NCBI GenBank assembly: GCA_032358165.1
Contig: JAALGY010000015.1
Coordinates: forward strand, 248,001-312,000
DNA length: 64,000 nt
Reading direction: 5' to 3'
Source: Diplosphaera chodatii
Taxonomy: Eukaryota > Chlorophyta > Trebouxiophyceae > Prasiolales > Stichococcaceae
Position 1 is the first letter of the stretch, and every line of letters begins with the position of its first letter. Both the position numbers and the translations under genes were made by a program. This document shows, in pieces, positions 23,940 through 42,786 of this stretch. Under the pieces are notes generated by a model. That model saw only the letters and a list, made by a program, of their open reading frames with translations. It searched no databases and was not told the origin of the DNA.

Positions 23940-24662
23940 TCACCGGCCCAGCTTCATATCGTCCTCATCAAACACGTCGCCAAAGCTGTTGAAGAAGTCA
24001 GCATCCACCTTCTTCTCCTGGCTTGGGCCGGGGCCCTCCACATCCCCGCCCTCGAACCCGTCCATGTCCTGTGGCAATGGGAGTCGCACCGATGAGAAGG
24101 GGGGAGTCCGCAAAGCGTTGCCACTGAAGCTGTTGTGTGTCGGCTAAGCGGGGCTTGTTGTTTGAGAACCTAGCTGCGCGCCTACACTTCAGCAGCACAC
24201 TGTCTGCGTCTGTTGCATTACCGAAACGTCATGGCACAAATCAGCTTCGTGCACGATGCGGCTGTCTCAAATCGACTTTGCGACAAGCGCAACCGCCTTG
24301 GTTAACGCCGAGGTGATGCGCACCGTGAACACTCCGTTGAAGACGTCCTCGTCGTGCACGGGGCTGCCGGAAGTCTGCTGCGAGGGCTCCCTGGCCCTGC
24401 AGATACATAAGTCGTGGTAGTCAGGCAATGGTGACGAATCATGGCCTCTATGCTGCGGCGCTATCTGCATCACTTGTCGTGCCGCTGCTGATGTCCGGGC
24501 TCCAGGTATCGCTCAGGTAGCGCTGTTACTGACAGACCGGAGAGAAGCACATGTCAGGTACGCTCCGATGTGTCTGCACCTATCCTGGCGCGACGAAGCG
24601 CCCTTGTCTGCCTTTACTAGCGATCCGATCCGGCTGGCGCGCTCGGTGCGCCGAGATGACAT
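23940..24662 (-). CDS. Small acidic protein, SMAP1-like C-terminus
   Basis: Three exons, 24662-24618, 24377-24324, 24068-23940, join in phase 0 to give only 75 residues. The N-terminus is basic (MSSRRTERASRIGSL), the middle has SPVHDEDVFNGVFTDMDGFE, and the C-terminus is VDADFFNSFGDVFDEDDMKL. The DADFFN-x-F-x-D-x-FD-x-x-D pattern resembles the conserved F/D-rich end of plant SMALL ACIDIC PROTEIN 1, a roughly 60-residue protein linked to auxin and COP9/SCF function. The last exon is well supported by its acceptor and composition; the first two exons rest on phase matching alone, so the N-terminus may be wrong. If real, it lies two genes from CSN8, a subunit of the complex SMAP1 is reported to associate with; this could be chance. 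Confidence 0.5.
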
Positions 24663-25485
24663 GCTTGCCTGCGCTTCACTGGCTGTCTGTTCAAACGAAA
24701 TCTCGATGCAACACACTTGAACGTCAATGCGCGAGGAGCCTGCGGATGTGCGGAAGCAGCAACAAGGCCTCTTCGCTTCCTGGACTTCCAGGTGCCAACC
24801 AGCTGCCAGATGGGTTGTCCGATGTCGCCCGTCTGACGTATGATGCACATTCTGCAATCGCACTCGGACGGCAGTGCATCACATCACAAGGCTGCTCAAA
24901 TCTTGCGTTGAAAGGTCAGACGCTTGGACACTGTTTTTAAGGGGAGCAAGGGCACACACAGGCATGCAATGCTGGTGCTTGTGCATACCTTGCAGGACAA
25001 TCCATTGACTGATGCATACGATATGGAAAACTGTAAAGTCATAACCATGGGGTTAGACGACACACCATTCAGTGCGGTGCAGGGCGGCGCACACCTAGCG
25101 ACATGAGCGGTGAGGACAACGAAACCCTGACAAAGCACAAAGGAAGAAATTACGAAGGTGTGTTCACAACTAAAGTCTTTGTGTGAAACAGCTGTATTTT
25201 CGACGACATGGTTTTGCTGTACAGAAAGCTTGATTATGTGAACCGCCTTCATGAGTGACAGGCGGCTGGCCATGCAACATTGCGCATGTGATAGCTGTTC
25301 GCATTGCACTGTGTACACGCCGTGCATTGATCAACCGATTGGGGAGGCAGTATTCAAGCATCCACTGGCAATGTCTAAATCTACACTGTTTTACGACAGA
25401 CAACAGCCTTGGGGAGGCCGGCGGGTATACAACGCAGGGAACTGAGCAGGGCCTCCAGGGCTCTGGTAACATCTCCAATCCACAG
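24663..25485. other. Divergent region; may hold 5' exons of the glycine-rich gene
   Basis: This contains the promoter of the small acidic protein gene and, on the plus strand, the unresolved beginning of the glycine-rich repeat gene. A short possible exon near 25440-25466 (after an acceptor at 25438-25439) fits by composition but not clearly by phase. The stretch is AT-richer than average. Confidence 0.35.
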
Positions 25486-26087
25486 GCACTGACGGAGGGC
25501 GACTCGGTCACCAAGCCTGGCGACAAGGAGAGCGGCCTTAGCGTCAGCGACCTTACAGGTGGGTCGCAGGAAGCCAATGGCGGGCTGTCCAAACCCTGCT
25601 GACAGTGCAAGCTGATGGACGTACTTCGTCTGCTTGAAGCGCCATGTCGCAATCGAACCAGGCTGCTGACCAGCCTCAACTCGTGTTGCAGATAAAGACA
25701 GCGGTGGTGGCGGTGTCAAGGACTCCCTCAAAGGCCTCACGGGCGGTGGCAATGACAAGGGGGTCGTTGACACCATGAAGGACCTTGCTGGTGGCAGTGG
25801 CGAAGGCCAGTCGTTCAAGGACCTGTCAGGCACGCTCATCAGATTGTGAAGCAGTTGCAGCACCGTCGATCTATCCACGACAGGAAAATGCTGATGTGAT
25901 CAAGCATCAGGGTGTCATGAGCGCATGCTGCAGATGGTATCGGGATTGTGCGTCACCGTCAAGACTGCATGCAGGCGGTGGGCAGCAGGGCCAGGGCGTG
26001 GTCGACGGCATCAAGTCGCTGGCAGGGGGTGGCGACCAGGGTCAGTCCGTGAAGGACCTCAGCGATGAAAAATGGGGCGGCAAGTGA
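25486..26087 (+). CDS. Glycine-rich tandem-repeat protein, 5' end unresolved
   Basis: Three consecutive exons, 25486-25558, 25692-25829, 25975-26087 (TGA), give 107 residues ending in DEKWGGK. They read as imperfect repeats of about 17 residues that alternate an amphipathic piece with a Gly-rich turn: VKDSLKGLTGGGND, VVDTMKDLAGGSGEG, QSFKDLSGGGQQ, GVVDGIKSLAGGGDQ, QSVKDLSDE. The pattern x-(V/F)-K-D-x-(L/M)-K-x-L-(A/T/S)-G-G-G recurs at least four times. I know no family that fits. Exon 2 ends at TCAG followed by GCACGC, so joining to exon 3 in phase requires a GC-AG intron; without splicing the frame stops at 25849 after SGTLIRL. The first exon of the gene was not found. Convergent with CSN8. 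Confidence 0.55.
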
Positions 26088-26373
26088 AACCCCGACGAAG
26101 ATGTGCAGCGGGGCAGGCCTGGCAGGCCCTCAGGCCACTGCAAGCTCGGCAGCCGAGATATGTATGCGCCTTTTTCAGGAGGGAGTCCAACGTGGGAATA
26201 TGTTCTTCAAATTACTCGACTACTCATTGGATTGGATTGGACAGAGTCAGAAGTTGACACACGATACTGTAAAACCGCTGTCGTTGACGTTCATAAAGCT
26301 CGATGGGCAGAGCTGATCACAACCCAAGCCAGCATCTGCTGCCCAGCCTCCAACAGCCTCCGGCAGGACTGCA

Positions 26374-27860
26374 TCATGCTGTGGTGGCAGCTGCCGATGC
26401 TGTGCTGGACTCTAGGTCGATCATGTACTCTGTCAAACGCTGCAAGTGCTCCGCATGCGACGGCAAGCCAGCCTCGCTGGGCTGTCGGTGCACCTGCAGT
26501 GAGGGTTGTCGCAGAAGTTGGGCACAACCACAGGCTTGAGGAGCATACGGGCATGGTGCGTGGGGCTACAGGAAGAGATCTTGTTGCATGCAGTCACTGA
26601 TGATAGACAGTCACCTTCAGCAGGCCGCTGGCTGGGTCGTGCTCCCAGCCAAGTTGCTGCACCACTGCAGGCAACAGCATGCCTTCGGCATTCGATACTT
26701 AACAGGATGCATGCGTGCTTGACAGCAGGGAGTTGGCTGTGTGCACACGCCAGGCACATTGACTTGGTCAGACGACCCAGCACGTGACAAATCTAAGCAT
26801 TGCTCCGCTAATAGCTTACGTGCAATTGCGTCTGCCTCGGGCAGGCCGAGAAAGGCGGCTGCACGGCTCGCTGAGATGGTCGAGTACGCTTCTGAGAGTA
26901 CGCCTGTGAGGTTGAACAGAGCAGCAGTCTTGCATGTGTATGCTGTGTGTCTTCAGCGTTGTCAGTCAGAAGCCCCTGTGTCCTTGCATTGATGGTCACT
27001 TCCGCCCTCCACGTCAGTTGTCAAAGGCTCGCACCTAGCGTGCGCTGCCTGATGCGCGCTGCCAGTGCCGTCACCAATGCTGCGGCCGCTGGCTGCCATG
27101 CATGCCCTGACAGCACTGCCCAAATGCCCTGCAGATAGTTGCCACTTGATCAGCACGGCAACTTCAACGACATCATGTAGTCCTCTGTTGCCCAGCAGGC
27201 ATCAAAGACACTGACCTCATACTCCTTATTCCACAAATGCTGCAGGATGCCAAATGCTGCCTTCAGCTCTCCATCCTGCGAATAGCATCCAACCCGTCCC
27301 CAGTGCACTTATGTCCAGCATGTACAGCTTTGCCAATTCTGACGTCACAAATAAGAAGTGCTCCCACAGTACATGCGAACCTGCTTGGCTGCTGCAGGTA
27401 TCCGCTTCCACAGGAAGCGCGCATCCTCTCTGCACCATTCAACATGGTCATTCGATATGAAACATCTGCCAGCCTCCGACATTTGGTGCAGCAGTGGAAG
27501 CTTAATACGAAGACGCAGCTGCGTGTGCTTGTTGGGATACGCACAGATTGTGGTTGTACAGATGGCCCAGCAGGTGAATGGCGTATGGCCACCCCTGCGG
27601 GAGCTGTGGCGTTACTACCTATATATGATGGAGAAGGACAGTGACTCAGGCTATTCGACGCTTTCAAAGCCCTCAGCACATCACTGCGAGCGTTGATTCC
27701 CAAGTGACAGGCAATGTTGCCGCGTGCCAACAGGCATGAGCCAATGTTGCACCTGCAGTTCGAGATTGTCCAGCAGAGATGCTACTCGATCGTACTCTCC
27801 TCGCTCTAGCAGAGCAGCTAGTTCTGCAGGCGCTGCGCCCAGGGCCTCAAACGTGGACAT
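26374..27860 (-). CDS. CSN8: COP9 signalosome subunit 8
   Basis: Eight exons: 27860-27753, 27594-27545, 27429-27381, 27275-27216, 27128-27035, 26903-26820, 26664-26615, 26493-26374; 204 residues, close to the 197-209 of plant and human CSN8. CSN8 is a small PCI-domain subunit of the complex that removes NEDD8 from cullins. Matching blocks in order: AALLERGEYDRVASLLDNLE, GWPYAIHLLGHLYNHNLEDA, RFLWKRIPAAAKQ, AFGILQHLWNKEYE, SEAYSTISASRAAAFLGLPE, LVQQLGWEHDPASGLLKV and HLQRLTEYMIDLES. The PCI winged-helix half is the YSTIS...LGLPEADAIA segment. The start Met is the first ATG in frame; a GTG-initiated extension is not needed. Every phase agrees, so the model is firm. Confidence 0.93.
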
Positions 27861-28912
27861 TGCATCGAGCTGCAGACCGTTGGCACCAAGCAAGTCAGCA
27901 AAGGCTCCAGACACAAGAAACCGCTTGCTGCAACCCTCACAGCAAACAGGAGCTTAGCGGTGCAGGTCCTAGCGTTAGTTTGCTGGTGATCTGAGCCAGA
28001 AGTGGGCAGCACTGCAGAGTAGGGTGTGTCCCATGTTCACCAGATGCAAACTAATAAAGGTATGGTACAGAGGTACACTGTTTATAACACGTGTGCATAG
28101 GTGTGTTTCATGGTATAGTTTGCATTGACCAAGCCTGAGACTACAATCCTTTTAACAAGCTGTGCATCATATACTGAGAGCTGGGCATGATTCAACCATT
28201 TATTTACAACAAGTGCCATTATGAAGCAATCTACACAGCGGTCTGCATTGCTTGCGGGCCATGCCGAGATGCCAACCACGCATGGCCTCGCAGATGCACA
28301 GCGCACCCGCAAGGAAACCGACACCAAATGAAATCGTAAGAAACCACTGCAACGCAACAGGTCAAGGCAGCGTCAGGGGCGCAATCGGACGGTGTGTCGA
28401 CATGTGAAAACAGAAACAACGTCCAAACCACAGGACATAAACCTCTGAGAAGGTTCAACACGCCCACTGCAAGGTGGGTTGAATGTTGCCGCAGACAGTG
28501 GGATGCCAGCCAATCCTACGTCACGCCTGAAACACAGCAGCACCTCAGCATCAGCCCCGTGCTGAACCCTGGTGTCCCCCTGGTAAGATGCGGGAGCAGC
28601 CCCATCTGGGCCCTGTGCCTTTGTGCCGCATGTGTTCTGTGCTCTGCCACAGCACGTTGCTGCGCCTGCAGCTGCCTTGGTGTGGGATTTGGCGGCACTG
28701 CAGGCCCTGCCACAGAGCGGCTCCGGATGCCGCTGAGTCTGGGCACCGCCCAAAAGCTGTGTTAAGCTGTGTTACGTGCTTTGTTCGATGTCGACGCCTG
28801 GAACGTCATGGGCTGCCGCCTTGTGCGGCGGCGATACGGCAGCAAGTGTCCCTGCCCACGCCTTGCCCTGCTGCAGCAAGTGGTCACAGCTGACTGCCCT
28901 GCTGCTGCGGCC
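27861..28912. other. Intergenic region between CSN8 and MAF1
   Basis: Both neighbours are on the minus strand, so this holds the CSN8 promoter and the MAF1 3' UTR. 28030-28350 is AT-rich. Open frames of up to 126 codons near 28373-28765 occur on both strands and have no recognisable content. Confidence 0.35.
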
Positions 28913-29602
28913 TCACAGCTCCATGTCGGTAGCCATGCCGTAGCGCAGGTCGCTGTCCTCATCCGACTTGTACGCGTACTCTGACGACTCGTCGGATGCT
29001 GCGGTTTTGGAGACGCCGCGGCAGGAGAAGTACAGCACGCGCTTCTGCTTGCGGTTGTACAGGAAGTAGTTGAAGGACCAGATGTTGCCAGCCTCGCCAA
29101 AGGGATCGTCTTCGCCATCGGACTTGTAGCTGTACACGTCACACTCCGGCAGGCAAATCGCTTCGTCCATGGCGCTCCACAGCGAGTCGGCAAAGGAGGA
29201 GTCACTGTATCCGGGCATGCTGTCCCATATCCGCGACACCTCCAGCAGTGTGCTGGCCACCGTCTCTTCTATGGCCTTGACGTTGGCCTCCTTGCGGAAG
29301 TGATGCGCGCGCAGCAAGCTGAAGTCGTAGTCAGGGTACGTGTGGTTGAGCGTCAGAATCAAGTAGATCAGCGTCTTGCGGCTGCTGGCCTCGCTGAGCG
29401 GGCCCATGGGGCTCTTGCCCAGATCCTGCGGGGAGGAGCCCTCTGCGACGTCGGCCTCCAAGCTGCGCGACAGCTTCTTGTCCAGGCCGGCCAGCTTGCA
29501 TGAGTACGCCTCAAGATCGCCGTGAATAACATAGTCTCCAACGTCCACGTGCGACAGGAAGCCGTTGAGCCTAGCGAGAGCTGCAGTCTCTAGGAATTTC
29601 AT
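28913..29602 (-). CDS. MAF1: MAF1, repressor of RNA polymerase III
   Basis: An intronless frame of 229 residues, rare in this window. MAF1 binds RNA polymerase III under stress and shuts down tRNA and 5S transcription; TOR-type phosphorylation keeps it inactive. The A box is MKFLETAALARLNGFLSHVD followed by GDYVIHGDLEAYSCK; the B/C part includes TLIYLILTLNHTYPDYDFS, RAHHFRK, SRIWDSMPGYSDS, ECDVYSYKSDGEDDPFGE, IWSFNYFLYNRKQKRVLYFS and a Ser/Asp-rich acidic end. SRSLEADVAEGSSPQDLGKS lies in the variable mobile linker, where regulatory phosphosites usually sit. Only 564 bases separate its start from that of alanyl-tRNA synthetase, so a tRNA-synthesis repressor and a tRNA-charging enzyme share a control region. 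Confidence 0.95.
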   Translation of the reverse strand: MKFLETAALARLNGFLSHVDVGDYVIHGDLEAYSCKLAGLDKKLSRSLEADVAEGSSPQDLGKSPMGPLSEASSRKTLIYLILTLNHTYPDYDFSLLRAHHFRKEANVKAIEETVASTLLEVSRIWDSMPGYSDSSFADSLWSAMDEAICLPECDVYSYKSDGEDDPFGEAGNIWSFNYFLYNRKQKRVLYFSCRGVSKTAASDESSEYAYKSDEDSDLRYGMATDMEL

Positions 29603-30166
29603 TTGAGATCTACTGCGTGCCTCCTATCTCCAGCCAGTCCACATTATCAAGATTCATTATGACTGGCGCCTACAGCAGTGGGGTGGCTTGCGCCCTGAAG
29701 CCTCGGTCTTGGAGGGACAGTTTTGGATGTCAGCTTCTTCTGGACCCAATCTGCCAAAGCTGAGGCAGTAGTACGGGCGAGATGGGTCTGAAGGGTCACA
29801 CTGGGCTACTACTGCGCTGTTAGTGAGCGAACGGGCGTTGCGAGCGGTCAACAGCAGGATGCCATCGCTGCCTGGCATCTTGGTAAAGCATTTGATATGT
29901 CATCGACCCCACTTGCTGCAATACTGCTACAGGGCTAGCTGCAGGACCAGCACTGCAGCATGACATCGGATGGTGCACCCGTGCAAAATAATAAGACACG
30001 CAGATCTGGGTCCGCTTCACTGCAAGATCAAGTACCATGTTGAAGACGTTGGCCTGCTGCACATGTCATCGACCCAATGATCGTAAGCTTCGACTCAGCT
30101 GATCTCCGACACACCTCAAGGCGGCAGCTGAGCGCCTGCAGCCTCAGCTGATCTGCCGCAGCAGAG
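29603..30166. promoter_or_regulatory. Divergent region between MAF1 and AlaRS
   Basis: Outward-facing start codons 564 bases apart; the region should carry both promoters. No TATA-like element was obvious next to either start. The context just before the AlaRS ATG is GCAGAG. Confidence 0.45.
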
Positions 30167-38230
<8,064 letters not shown>

Positions 38231-38354
38231 CAGCACTTCGATGCCCTAGTGGAACTCCTGTAGAATAGCTCAATAGATGGATGCAACCCTTTACCAGAGG
38301 TGTGGACCATGATGCGCAGTAGGCATCTGATGCGGGATCAAAAGAATTTCCGAG

Positions 38355-40096
38355 TCAGTTTATACCGTGTACTACCTCAGCAACTCCATGTTCATCAACA
38401 CCCTGCACATCTGCGCCCTGTGGCGACTTCATCAACCGCACAACCTCGCCCACGACAATGATGCTGGGCGACAACGTATGCCCCTTTGTTGTGTCTATCA
38501 AAGTGCTAAGCGTCGCCACCCACACCGTCTGCTCGCTGCTGCTGGCATCCCTGATGACTGCCACCGGCAGGTCGCCCCCTTTGACACTCAGCAGCCCCTT
38601 GACAATCCCTGCACACAGTGGCACGTCCATGCATGTGCATATATCTTTACTGCCAGAGACTCATCTGCCTGTCCTCTTCAAAGTGCTGTTCAGTGCTATG
38701 GTGCGGATGAAGGCACCTGTGAGTGATGCTCCGCCCATCAAGACGACCAGTGTGTCAATGCCCTGCAGTGCTGACCAGTCGACGGCACCAGCGTCATGGC
38801 CGCTCAGCACCATATAGCTGCTCGAAAGAAGCTTGTCTGTCAGTGGGAAGCCTGCATCAGACAGCGAGCAACCTCATCTGGTGCACAGCCTGCCACCGAG
38901 AACTTTGGTGTGCAGCGACCAGATGCATCAATCAGGGAATTGGCAGCAGCGCACTGCAACGTACCTGCTAATACAGGCGCTGCCAGGGCAGACGACACCC
39001 CGGGCACCAGCTGGAAGGGGATGCCTGCGGCAGCAAGCGCAGCCATCTCGCCCGACACCCGTGAAAAGGTGGATGGGCAGCCGCCTTTGAGGCGGACCAC
39101 CTTCTTGCCCTGCAGATATAGACGCAGGTCTGCTTTTGATATGCCATGGGACACGTTCCCAGGTCCGCGAGAGAGATTGTGAGAAGGTGGCCTGCTGGCG
39201 ACCATCAGTCAGTTTGCACAACGTCGTCATCTGCAGGCTCGGCTCACAAAGCAGTGAACAATGGCACGCAGTAGATGACGATGATACCTGTTTGCAGAGG
39301 TCCACAAGCAGCACGTCGATCTGGGTCTGCTTGAAGCTCTTCTGCAGGCCACGCTTGCCGACGTAGTGCCGCTCGGCGCCGGGCGCCACAAATGCCTCCA
39401 TAGCCGCCTGTCAGCAAGCGTCAGGCGTCATGATCATGCGCTGTCGTCCCAGCAACAACCGGCACAAGTTGCGTTGGGATGCCGTGCACATGATCGTTGT
39501 CTCGCACCTGGGTGCCGAGGTCGTCGTACACCACAGCTTCCGCCTGCTGTATGAGCCGTGCCGCCCCCAACTGTGGGAAGTCAACTCACTTGATCAGAAG
39601 GTTGCATATGCTGCGGCACCAGGGTGTGCCAGGTACGTGAGTGCTCGTGACCTACCTCCGCAAAGGAAGTGGCTGAACACCGTCAGGCGTGTGCTGTCTA
39701 TGTGCAAGCACCTCAGCTGCCCACCGTCAGATGCTCCAGGGCTCCAGGACCCGCACCAACCAGCCAGCAGAAGCCCGCGGCTTGTCCGTCCTCGGGAGCG
39801 CTGCGTGAAGTATTGCTCCTGATGCCGCTGCGGGCACGCAACACCTGCTCTGCTGCATCGCCCGCTGCACGGCCACTGAAATCTGCTGCTATGGCGCGCA
39901 AAGGGTCCGGCTGGGCCTCCTCTAAAGCAGTGCAGCGGCACGAGATGCGTCTGGCGCCGGACAGGAGACCATCTGACTGCGTGGCTGCATGGCTAGGGTG
40001 TCGTCTGTTCCTGTCATTGCTACGCTTCTGCTCATGTCTGGCCAGCGGCCTTGCAAGAACACTGTTGGCAAAAAGCGCATGTGGACCGCGGTTCAT
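38355..40096 (-). CDS. UPM1: Uroporphyrinogen-III C-methyltransferase-like (SUMT)
   Basis: Six exons: 40096-39725, 39570-39508, 39407-39288, 39109-38965, 38851-38717, 38608-38355; 362 residues. SUMT uses S-adenosylmethionine to make precorrin-2, the siroheme precursor needed by nitrite and sulphite reductases in plastids. About 110 residues of Arg/Ser/Ala-rich leader suggest a transit peptide. The catalytic fold follows: WLVGAGPGALEHLTLGAARL, AEAVVYDDLGT, ERHYVGKRGLQKSFKQTQID, KKVVRLKGGCPSTFSRVSGE, AAAGIPFQLVPGVSSALAAP, GFPLTDKLLSSSYMVLSGHD, GIDTLVVLMGGASLTG and SPSIIVVGEVVRLM. The family signature RLKGGDP-x-VFGRG reads RLKGGCPSTFSRV, so the conserved Asp is Cys196 and the GRG turn is lost. 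It could be a diverged paralogue or another tetrapyrrole methylase. Head to head with the SDR gene. Confidence 0.85.
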
Positions 40097-40537
40097 TCTG
40101 CTGGCAGGCTAGCTGACCTCTCGATCCCGGGATCGCATTCAACTTGGACACCTACAAGGAAGTGAAAGGAGCGCTGCGGTTGCCAAAGGACAAGGATCTG
40201 CCCCAAAATGTGCCATCTCGCATATGTGGGCAAACTTGCGCTTCAATGTTTGGACAGGCTACAGGTTACACTGATCGCTGCTGCAGATGTGCAATAGTGT
40301 ATTGCGTCATGTTAGCTCAACCATGGCGCAGTACAATTGCCCGTACAGCCGCTGCGCCCCAGATGCGCGCCAGCTTCGACTGGTGCATGTTTTGTCACGC
40401 CGTTCGTGCGCCAGCTGGTTCTCATTCCACCGCACGGTTTGATGTCCAAACCTTTGCTTGCATGCCACCACCATATTCACGACTCCAATAGCTGCTCAGA
40501 CGTGGGTTGCAAGCAGATAGCATAGAAAGCAGCCACC
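40097..40537. promoter_or_regulatory. Divergent region between UPM1-like and SDR genes
   Basis: The start codons are 441 bases apart and face outward. The SDR start lies in a good eukaryotic context (GCCACCATGCC). No TATA box was identified. Confidence 0.45.
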
Positions 40538-42454
40538 ATGCCTGAGGTCAACGGCGTATCCGCAGCTGAAAACAAGTGGATTGCTGTCACAGGTTTTGAC
40601 CGCTTTGACCCCCGACTGCTATGACATGTCTGATATCTCCTCGCACATCACGTTATATTTGGTCCCACGCCGCAGCCTACCTAGACAGCAAGCTGGGCCA
40701 GTAGTACAATGATGAGACTATAGTGCAGGTGCAGAGGACGCCACGACAAGCGGGACTGCTGACAAACGGCGTTGGATTGCATTGTAGGTGCCAACAAGGG
40801 GCTGGGATATGAGCTCTGCCGCCTTCTCCTCCAGGACAAGCACCCGGTCATAGCGGCATGTCGCACCCAAGAGAAAGGTGCGCGCAGTGGGTCTGCCCAT
40901 GCTTGAAACATTTGCTGAAGCATGTTCATAGTACACGGTGTGATGCTATGGACCCGTTGACTGCGAGGGCAGCGGCCCAAACATTGCTTACACGATAAGC
41001 AAGTAGCGTGCAACCGTGGAATTGACTATGGACCCTGCGCTATGCAGCGGACGACGCAGTGGCGAAGCTGCGGGAGGCAAGCGGCAAGGACATCACGGTC
41101 CAGCCCCTTGTGCTGGACCCATCCGACCCTGACAGCGTCTCGGCTGGGGTGGCCAAACTGCGAGAGTCGCGCGATGGCAAGGTGCATCGCGTGCCCCTTG
41201 TCGCTTTGGATCACTCTGAGTAAGCAAGTGGCAGCTGTGCAGTCATGTCTTTGATTTCACTTTGATGATGCTGAAAGCGGCTGACCGGCTGTGCATACCG
41301 TAGGTCGGCGTGCTTGTGAACAATGCTGGCCAATTGAACAACTGCTGGGACCAGCAGTCCTGGGACGCCACCATGGCGGTGAACTACACCGGCGCCATCT
41401 CCCTGGCAGAACAGATTCTGCCGGTGCTCGCAGATGGTGCGCCCACATGTTGAGTTTGCCATTGTGCATGTGAGGCTATGTACTGTGATGCCTGTGACTG
41501 CACTGCTGTTATGCTTGCACACCGAAGCTAGCCTGGTGCCTGGGAACACTCTGTGGTGTGCCTGAGCAGGCTCATGCTTGCCGTGGATCGGGACCTTGTC
41601 TGCAGATGTTCTAGACACCGTCTTGGATCAATGTGCGCAGGTGGGCGCATCGTAAACGTCTCTAGTGGCCTTTCAGCCCTGGCAGACATCCCCAGCGACA
41701 CGTACCGGCAGCAGGTGCAGAGCGCAGAGTCGCTCGACGCGCTACGGGCCATCAGCTTTGCGCCAGATGACGAGGGCTGCCGCGCTTCGGTGGGACCCGA
41801 TTACCAGGGCATTGCTGTGCCAGTCTACAGGTGCCACTGATTTCCTTTGCTTCGAGCGTTATGTATGCTGTGCATCCAGTCGTTCACTGGCGCTATCGTC
41901 TGCATGCTGAGTGGCAGCTGGCAGACGCCTCCCATCACACGCCTTCTTTTGCTGTGCCGCATTCCTCTGCGTCCTGCAAAGTCTCTCTGCCCGGGCCCAG
42001 GATCAGCAAGGCAATGCTCAACCAGGCGACCAAGCTGCTGTCGAAGGACGAGCGGCTCACCAGCCGCGGCATCACCATCTCTGCAGTGTGCCCCGGTTGG
42101 TGCCGCACAGGTGACCGCCCTGCCCACAGACGGCGTCTCCAGCAACACAGCTTCACACGCATCACTTCGAAGCTTGCAGAGCCATGCTGATGCTTTCGGC
42201 CGCCGTTTGCCCGCAGGTCCGTGGCAACGTGTGATCTGCACATATCCGCAGGAGGATGCATGCAGCATTGTCACGCAGTCAACCAACTCAACACGTCCCT
42301 GACATGCGCAGATCTCGGGGGCGGTGGGAACCATACAAGCGCACCGTGCTCCTCAAAGGAGGGCGCCCGCAGCATTGCCTGGAATGTGGAGCATAAGCAG
42401 CCAGAGGAGATCAGCGGTCGGGTTTGGCGGCATGGCAAGGAGATTGGCTTCTGA
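40538..42454 (+). CDS. Short-chain dehydrogenase/reductase, carbonyl-reductase type
   Basis: Seven exons: 40538-40592, 40788-40877, 41048-41181, 41304-41436, 41641-41830, 42001-42110, 42312-42454; 284 residues. The Rossmann start WIAVTGANKGLGYELCRLL carries the TGx3GxG cofactor motif. The Arg of AACRTQEK after strand 2 suggests NADPH. DPSDPDS (strand 4 region), VLVNNAGQ (NNAG motif), GRIVNVSSG (catalytic Ser) and VYRISKAMLNQA (the Tyr-x3-Lys pair) complete the active site. ISAVCPGWCRTDLGG is the usual substrate-loop start. An insert before the catalytic Tyr (about SDTYRQQVQSAESLDALRAI) is typical of carbonyl reductase-like SDRs, which reduce quinones and reactive aldehydes. The substrate here is unknown. 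No signal peptide. The gene is followed on the same strand by a methyltransferase gene. Confidence 0.9.
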
Positions 42455-42786
42455 TCAATATGCCGCCACATTCGTGACAACCTGCTGAAATCAAATTTGC
42501 TTCTCTCGCAATGGACATTGTGCTGCGTACTTCCGAGCTGCCGCTTGCTCTGCTATGTGATTGTTGTACCCTTCAAACAATGGGAGGAAAGCAGTCATGT
42601 CCATGAGCTGTGCCCGTACACAATGTACTGAATGCCTACGCAGAAATCCATGCTTCGTCACCACTGATTTTGCGTTGCGCCAATTGCAGCAACAAGCATA
42701 AGACCCATGTGTCAGCATAGGGATGGAGATTGGAGACTTCATGCGTGACGCTTATGCTGCACCTGCATAAACCTGTGTTCCGATAC
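42455..42786. other. Intergenic region, SDR / methyltransferase
   Basis: 3' UTR of the SDR gene and promoter plus 5' UTR of the methyltransferase gene, both on the plus strand. The open frame of the methyltransferase extends upstream to 42730 without a stop and includes another ATG at 42754. Confidence 0.4.

Noticed and set aside
25381..25878. Minus-strand proline-rich frame of 165 codons
   Set aside because: It is the reverse reading of the glycine-rich repeat exons (Gly codons read as Pro/Ala) and has no splice logic of its own.
26088..26373. Possible further exon of the glycine-rich gene
   Set aside because: The repeat frame ends at a clean TGA (26087) and the following bases lack the repeat pattern; they fit 3' UTRs of two convergent genes.
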